From the NCBI GenBank assembly GCA_029532415.1, contig JAQOTA010000058.1:682001-746000 (forward strand): DNA of 64,000 bases, written 5' to 3'. Position numbers and translations under genes: made by a program. Below, piece by piece: positions 58,276-64,000 of this stretch (within the stretch, counting starts at the first letter, position 1; the number at the start of each line of letters is the position of its first letter). The stretch comes from Marasmius tenuissimus (taxonomy: Eukaryota > Basidiomycota > Agaricomycetes > Agaricales > Marasmiaceae). The notes under the pieces are model-generated. The model did not search any database. It was not told the DNA's origin and saw nothing but the letters and a program-made list of their open reading frames with translations.

Positions 58276-59861
58276 TTACAGAGCGAAGAAGGTGGCGACG
58301 ACAGCCATGACGGCGACCAAAACCTTGGGCGATGCCAAAGCGCTCGCGCCGTTGGAACCGTTTGCAGGTGCGGAAGCGCCAGCAGCGTCAGCCGAGGTGG
58401 TGGAGGGGGCAGCAGGAGGGTTCGAGGGAGCACCAGCGGCACCGCTGTCGGAGTTGCCAGCAGCGTTGAGCTGAGCACCAACGTCCTGAGGGATCATCAA
58501 GGGGGTGGTGGTGACAGAGGACAAGTCGATGGTGGAGCCATCCTCCTTGATGATATCAGGGTTCATAGCGAGAAGGTTACGGGTGAACAAGACGTTCTCG
58601 GCGATGAGCGGGCGCGACCACTCAGGCATGTCCTTGAGGTTGATGCTTGAACCCCAGTTGGAGCCGGCCTTGCCTTGAGTCACGTTGTTGGTGTAGGAAG
58701 CATAGGCGGAGAGGTCAGAGCTCTGTAGAGGAATGGTTGTAAGTATCAATTCGTGGTTCAGACGCCGAGGTACATACGTTGGCCATCATGTCCTGCATCA
58801 TTCCACCGACGGAAGTTGCACCACCGAATTCGGAAGGCGGGTTAACCATACCGAACATTCCCTTCTGGCAGTGAGATGGAACGCCGCAGAAGTAGAAGGT
58901 GGGCTTGGTGTCGTTGACAACCTGGGTGTCTAGAATAACAGGTGAGGGTCGAACGGCAGCTAAAGGCAGTGAAAGTACGCACAGACAAAGTCCTTCTCTT
59001 GTTGGCCGGAAGCAAAGACGGGGTCTTCTGCGCTCTTGTTGCAAGGAAGAAGCTCGGAGCTCTTGGTGACGGTGTGAGGTCCAGCTCCCCACATGAACTT
59101 GATGGTGGTGCCAACGGAAGCATTGATGGCAGCGGGGACGTAACGGAAGACACCTTGTGTAGGAGCGACGATGACAGTGACGGTGGAACCAGTTCCCTCA
59201 GAGCCCTCAGAGGCCTTAGTGGCCGTGGGGTGGTAGGTGGCAGGAGGTGCGCCGTGAGATGCAACACATTCTAAAAGATTGTAGTGTAAGCACGATACGA
59301 TAAACTTGGAAAGAGAAATCGCTTACTCTGAACACAGTCATCGTACTCAGATCCCCAGTTCTTGCTGCCAGAGCCGTATGTAGGCGAAGAGTAGGTAGCA
59401 GAGGTCGTCTCCGATGCCTTCTCAGACGAAGTCTGCTCGTGCATCATGCTCGAGGTGGTCTCATGAGACATTTCTGAAGTCATCTCTTTGGACATCTCCG
59501 AGGTTGTCTCATGTCCCATCATGGTTTCCTCAGACTTCTCAGCAGAGGTCGTGGTGTAGGCTTCATAGCCACCACCGTATCCACCACCATAGCCGCCTTC
59601 CTGCTTCTCACCGTAGGATCCTGCGGCCGTTGATTGAGCAGCCTCGAGTGAAGATTGCCTACACATCTGTTAGAACAAAACACTAGAATGAAAAAAGGGG
59701 GGAACGCACTTTTCAAGCTCAACGCTGTCGGTGACGGGAACGCCATCAGGGGCCCGGACGGGGACTTCCTTGCCAATGCCGCTATCCTGAGGGCGTGGGA
59801 GGGCAGAAACTGAGGTGGAGAGGAGTGCGAGTGCGACGAAAACGGTTCTGAAGAGGACCAT
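58276..59861 (-). CDS. Secreted cupredoxin (plastocyanin-like) protein, probably GPI-anchored
   Basis: Starts MVLFRTVFVALALLSTSVSA, a signal peptide with AxA-type cleavage (residues 1-20). The next part has PRPQDSGIGKEVPVRAPDG and a Gly/Tyr then Met/Thr/Ser-rich low-complexity region (GGYGGGYGGGYEAYTTT, repeats of SEMSHETTS). The cupredoxin domain shows type 1 copper ligands: His in GAGPHTVTKSSE, then Cys, His and Met in FYFCGVPSHCQKGMFGMV. The C-terminus has a long Ser/Ala/Pro-rich stretch and ends in a hydrophobic segment (KVLVAVMAVVATFFAL), a GPI-attachment pattern. It fits copper binding or wall-linked electron transfer; function is unproven. Confidence 0.93.
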
Positions 59862-60598
59862 TGTGGAAAAGAGAGTGATAATATAACCGTTGAGGTGTGG
59901 GTCGTGAAATTAGCTGTCGACTAGAAATATCCTCCCTGGAGGTTTGCGTAGAAGGGTCTCTTTCAAAGAGAGTGTGATCTGGAGAGAATTAGCTGGACGA
60001 AACAAGCATAAGAGAGAGAGAGAGAGAATTACCTCAGGACTTGCTAGAATGAAGGAAAAGAATGAGAGTCGAGGATCAACTCGACTTCAAAAAGAAACGA
60101 AGAGAACGAAAGAAGGGGGGCGGGGGGAAAGGGATGGGGAAAAAGATGCATCGAGGGTTTATATAAGTCTCCATTTCGGGTATAAGATGGCAACCTATGG
60201 CAACCCTAGCAACATTTGATACCCAAAGTTCTGGTTCGAAATACCAAGTCTAGTCAATTGATCATTGGCAATGTGTTACTTTGCTGTGACTGGCTGTTGG
60301 CGTCCCATTTTACTGGGCCTGGCGATGCCTAAGCGGCGAGTTCGGGCGGTCGTCAACTGCCACCTCATATGTTTCCATCAAACTTACCATGCTTGCGACA
60401 GTCGACTCCACTGTAGGAGACCTTCCACAATTAGCCAAGGGCAGCCAAGTAAATATAGAAAATTTATCGCAACATAGCATGAGGGGTCTAGACCCTCGAT
60501 GCCTCGTCACGCTTGGGTATGGGTATTCATGCATCATGGAGAAGAACAGAGTATCAACCGACAACCGAGTATCAACAGTGTACAGTGCCCAACGTCGA
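59862..60598. promoter_or_regulatory. Upstream region of the cupredoxin gene
   Basis: About 740 bp. It contains the GA repeat at 60011-60026, which is CT-rich on the gene strand, and, at about 60158-60166, a TATATAA stretch that reads TTATATAAACCC on the gene strand (a TATA-like element). The rest shows no gene. Confidence 0.5.
60011..60026. repeat. GA/CT dinucleotide microsatellite
   Basis: Eight AG units in a row (AGAGAG...) in the upstream region of the cupredoxin gene. On the gene strand it reads CT-repeat, a common feature of basidiomycete promoters. Confidence 0.8.
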
Positions 60599-61706
60599 TT
60601 AGACACGCCGATTCCTCCCTGGACCACCAGGAAGTCCGACTCGAGGGGGCGGCGTCGCTCGAGCTCGTTCAACCCCAGTCTCAGACTGCACATTAGGAGT
60701 TGTGACTTGTCCCCTCTTTCCTTCTCTCAACGCTTTCAAACGATCCGTCCCCTTTGCAGCGCCACGAGTGACCGTTGATGCCTGTCCCGAGCTTGATTGA
60801 TGGATGGGAACAGTTGAGGGCACCGCATCATAGACGTCTCGCAATCCTCGTGGAGTCCCAGATCGTGTGGCGGAGCCCTGCTTGATCTCCCTTTGATCTG
60901 TCGTCGTGTCCTCGACCACTCTTTCCTTAGGATTGGAGCGACGTGGTCTGCGTTCGTGTTCATCAAACAACCAAGCGGGGAGGTCCGTGGGATCACGAGC
61001 CTTCTCCAAATGATATGCTTTCATCGCCCGGGTCAAACGAGACTCCTGTCCGGGCGGTGTCTCTATCAAATTAATGTCGTTAGACCAACTGGCCATCAGT
61101 AGATCCCTAACATAAGACGTACCTTCGCCAGCATAAGTTGTAATATTGGTAGCCCATGCCTTGCTCACGCTCACTGTCAACGAACCCGCAGCGGTAGCCA
61201 TACGACTCCAAATTGCTTGGCCGTAGCCCTCCCCCACACCATCCGCTCCGGTACCATTCACTGTGTTCCCTGAAATTTTTGCATGTAAGCAACGAAGGCA
61301 GAAATGGAAGAGAGAAAAACCTGCCTTCTCGAGCATTTCCTCTATTAACAGGTTTACGGTCATCTTCCTCGTCATCGTCTTCTACAGTGGTAAATGATGA
61401 AGCATATCCTGCAGCACCATTTTTCATGCGTTCATAGAGCGAGGACGAAGCCGAGGCAGCAGAGGAAGACGACGATGAGGAATCGTTAGACCTGCGTGGT
61501 GGTCGATCATGAGAGCGTGGCCCACGAGACCGATCGCGACTAGAGGGTGTAGTAGGCCTTTGCGAGCGTTCTGAGCGTCGCGAAGAAGACGAAGTATCGT
61601 TGCCATATTCGGGTCGGGAAGATCCTTCCTTTCTATTCTGGCGACCTCCAGGGCCACCAGAACGAGGGTTTGTAGGCAATCCTGCACGGGGATTTGTTGG
61701 AAGCAT
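60599..61706 (-). CDS. Mso1-like protein (Sec1-binding region), exocytosis
   Basis: Starts MLPTNPRAGLPTNPRSGGPG; the N-terminal ~130 residues are Arg/Ser/Gly-rich and disordered (RSHDRPPRRSND, poly-Ser). A folded-looking block follows: QAIWSRMATAAGSLTVSVSK, AWATNITTYAGEG, then TPPGQESRLTRAMKAYHLEK and DPTDLPAWLFDEHERR. That pattern (small helix, then 'xRxxRAYHxEKxR-xPxWLFxxxER') resembles the Sec1-binding region of Mso1, which assists Sec1 at SNARE-driven vesicle fusion. The C-terminal half is basic and Pro-rich, ending PGGPGRNRRV. The family call is by pattern memory and should be confirmed; the gene model itself is good. Confidence 0.65.
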
Positions 61707-61973
61707 GAGAAACAAGTCGAAACTATGTACACAAGAAAGAAAGAGAGAAAGTCCAGTCCTGCTGGAAGAGTCACCAAGCAACAACGACGACGGGAAAGAG
61801 GCAGCGCTCGGCGCGGTGGTTGTTGAGTGTAAAAGGAAAGAGGGCCACACGGTTGCAACACGGCCATGCACATAATTGTGCCATTCTGAGTCTGACGTCA
61901 CGTGTGAGAGGCATAGAAAAATGCGAGTTCTGCACCCACCGCTGCCTCAGCCTCCCTTTCGACTTTTTTCGAC
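61707..61973. promoter_or_regulatory. Divergent promoter of the Mso1-like gene and SQR
   Basis: 267 bp between opposite start codons. It carries the composite element TGACGTCACGTG described separately. No TATA box is obvious. Confidence 0.6.
61893..61904. promoter_or_regulatory. Overlapping CRE (TGACGTCA) and TCACGTG E-box
   Basis: The sequence TGACGTCACGTG joins the bZIP palindrome TGACGTCA (61893-61900) to CACGTG (61899-61904). It lies about 70 bp upstream of the SQR ATG. TCACGTG is the element of the yeast sulfur regulon bound by Cbf1 with Met4, fitting a gene that oxidises sulfide. The link is inferred. Confidence 0.55.
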
Positions 61974-63821
61974 ATGCTAGCAGCCCGGAGACTAGCCTTC
62001 TCACGCACAGGCGCCAGACTATCCAGTACATCAGCCTCCTCTGATAAATTCAAGGTCGTTGTTGTTGGAGCCGGTATGTACCATCGAATGATGTGCATTC
62101 ATCATTCAAGTACATGGTCTAAATGACATGCATCTTGTAGGTAGCGGTGGGCTTGCCGTGGCAAATCAAATCTATGACAGATTCCAGGCAGCTGGAAAGT
62201 CACTGAATCATGGAGACATCGCGATTGTGGATTCTGCCGAATTCCACTACTATCAGGTGCGTGTTGATGCCTGAATTGAGACGATGTCGACCGAACTAAC
62301 TCGGTATCGTTCCTCAGCCGGGATGGTACGTCTCTTAGACCCCTTCGAGTCCAGTCCTTGACTTGCTCGACTGTCAGGACCCTGGTTGGTTCTGGACTGA
62401 GTGCAAAAACCGATACCCGCCGCCCGTTGGCTTCTTTGATACCCAAACACATTAAACACATCCCGGAGAACGTAAAAACCTTCACCCCCGAGAAGTCTTC
62501 CATTACTACAGCCACGGGTCGTACCCTCTCGTACGACGCTCTCGTCGTGGCTACTGGTATGCAGATTAACTGGAACGCGATCCCCGGGCTCACCGAAGCA
62601 CTTGTGGACTCGTCGTCGGGAGTTTCTTCCATCTATTCTTACGACACATGCGACAAAGTATGGAGTGACATCGAGAGTCTGAGGTCAGGGAATGCGATAT
62701 TTACGCAGCCAGCTGGGGTGGTAAAATGCGCTGGAGGTGAGTCTCGACTGTTCCTAGGCTCTTTCCGTTAACTAACTCGTATCGCAGCCCCCCAGAAGAT
62801 TATGTGGATGGCCTGGGACCGATTCCGAAAAACTGGTCGCGGCGAGAATATAAAAATAGACTTCTATACTGGGATGCCAACAATGTTTAGCGTGAAGAAG
62901 TACTCGGAAGTTCTCGATGCTCTACGCGTCAAACGGGACGTCGGTGGACACTTCCAGCACAACTTGGTCAAGGTCGACTCCTCAAACCATAAAGCCACCT
63001 TCAAAAAACAAGACGGGTCTACTACGGACGTCGATTATACCACGCTTCACGTCACACCACCAATGGGACCCTTGGATTTCATTAAGAACTCACCCATTGT
63101 TGATAGCGCTGGTTGGGTCCAGGTCGACCAGGGAACTATGCAACACGTAAAACCGGAATATAGCAATATCTTTGCACTGGGTGACTGCTCATCACTACCA
63201 ACTTCCAAAACTGCAGCCGCGATCACCGCCCAAGCCCCTGTCCTCACCGAGAACCTGTTTTCTGTCATGGATACCGGCAAAGTTGCCAGTGTGAAGTATG
63301 ACGGGTATACAAGCTGTCCTGTATGTGGCGTTTCTCTATCTGGTGGCGAAACTTTGACCGATCTATGGTTGCTAGCTACTCACGGGCTACGGTGAACTCC
63401 TGTTGGCTGAATTCAAGTACGGACTCGAACCTAAGGAAACGTTTGCGTGGATGAACCAAGCTCAACCTAATCGGTAAGGTGTTCCTCCTTTCCATACGAG
63501 AGATGTTGCTAACTCTTCGGTATAATATTCTCGTAGATTCTTCTATCATCTGAAGAAGGTACCGATTTCTCTCAATTTTAACAGCATGTCTTTTCTGATG
63601 AAATTGTCTGGGAATTCTGTAGGACGTATTTATGCCAGGTGAGTTCTATAGATGATGAGCCGTTTCTGGATGCGACGCTGATGTTTCCTCGTAGCATACT
63701 GGCAATTTATGGTATGCACACTTCAACATGCTACTGTACCTCTAACTGAGACGCGTCTTTTCTTTAGGTCAAGGGAAAGTGGTTTGGAACGAACACAGTC
63801 GTGCGACCGAAGTTTACCTGA
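61974..63821 (+). CDS. Sulfide:quinone oxidoreductase, mitochondrial (SQR/HMT2)
   Basis: Ten exons (61974-62073, 62141-62256, 62318-62325, 62378-62736, 62788-63320, 63376-63473, 63537-63558, 63623-63638, 63695-63711, 63768-63821) sum to 1323 nt, 440 aa. The N-terminus MLAARRLAFSRTGARLSSTS looks like a mitochondrial presequence. FAD-binding motifs follow: KVVVVGAGSGGLAVANQIYD and ALVVATGMQINW. SQR markers follow: FHYYQPGWTLVGSG, VVKCAGAPQKIMWMAW with a redox Cys, and IFALGDCSSLPTSKTAAA (second FAD site). The end is YWQFMVKGKWFG. It oxidises H2S and passes electrons to ubiquinone. The 8-nt exon at 62318 encodes the 'PGW' motif. Confidence 0.96.
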
Positions 63822-64000
63822 ACCGGACACACAAACATCGATCTGTAATGAGATAGAGGTGTATGCTAATCCATCTGGTGTATTATAGTGCTCGTAAACT
63901 TGGTTTTCCCTAATCTATTGAAGGCCTGTTCGACGTGCGTGTGGCCGGCAGGACACAGCACAGAGCCTGTTCAGTGTTCACTGGTGTTCATACTTGTTAT
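63822..64000. other. 3' side of SQR
   Basis: Last 179 bp of the window, after the SQR stop. No coding signal is supported; presumably 3' UTR and intergenic sequence. Confidence 0.4.

Noticed and set aside
58240..58650. Plus-strand 136-codon Gly/Arg-rich frame
   Set aside because: Antisense to the Ala/Ser/Pro-rich C-terminus of the cupredoxin gene, whose frame is supported by signal peptide and copper ligands.

Overview
The window is ordinary nuclear DNA of a filamentous basidiomycete, most likely an Agaricomycete. The evidence is very high intron density (typically 50-75 nt GT-AG introns, several per kb), tightly packed genes on both strands with 50-600 bp between them, a DUF6593 gene (a family known from mushroom-forming fungi), and fungal versions of core eukaryotic genes. 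I see no mobile element, CRISPR, rRNA or tRNA. Because the genes are spliced, each CDS entry gives the outer limits from start to stop codon, with introns inside. Where I reconstructed splicing base by base (the 1587-aa protein, E2, MZM1, SQR, Nepro-like, DUF6593) the exon lengths sum to a whole number of codons.

Layout. 0-1.5 kb: tail of an unknown gene and a DUF6593 gene. 1.7-6.8 kb (-): large Ser/Pro-rich protein with a hydrophobic N-terminus and a conserved-looking C-terminus. 7.0-13.8 kb (-): ubiquitin-conjugating enzyme, PhoD-like phosphatase, cyclase-associated protein (CAP). 14.0-19.7 kb: GGQ-type mitochondrial release factor and MZM1/LYRM7 (-), EI24-like membrane protein (+), FLX1-like mitochondrial carrier and tRNA-splicing endonuclease SEN34 (-). 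19.8-31.3 kb (+): IAH1 esterase, CDC25, CCT1, CDC27/APC3 and an acidic orphan with a uORF leader. 31.5-39.6 kb (-): SRR1-like, MCT-1/TMA20, exportin CRM1, RMD5/GID2. 39.8-47.7 kb: NSA1/WDR74 (+), pirin, amino-acid permease and an enoyl-CoA hydratase/isomerase (-). 48.2-57.8 kb: ARM-repeat SmgGDS-like protein and aldo-keto reductase (-), OTU deubiquitinase (+), beta-adaptin (-), Nepro/RMP1-like (+). 58.3-63.8 kb: secreted cupredoxin-like protein and Mso1-like protein (-), sulfide:quinone oxidoreductase (+).

Functional themes. Mitochondrial genes sit close together at 14.0-18.3 kb. Cell-cycle genes (CDC25, CDC27) flank CCT1, and CCT is known to fold APC/C activators. Ubiquitin-related genes are spread through the window (E2, APC3, RMD5, OTU). 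Divergent gene pairs share short promoters, as little as 53 bp between start codons.

Most interesting signals: (1) the mitochondrial release factor has no ATG of its own and begins inside the 3' end of MZM1, which suggests alternative splicing or read-through; (2) very small exons (4-17 nt) encode conserved parts of E2, the release factor, enoyl-CoA hydratase and SQR; (3) non-canonical GC-AG introns; (4) competing splice donors in the OTU gene that would remove the catalytic His; (5) an overlapping CRE and TCACGTG element in the SQR promoter.
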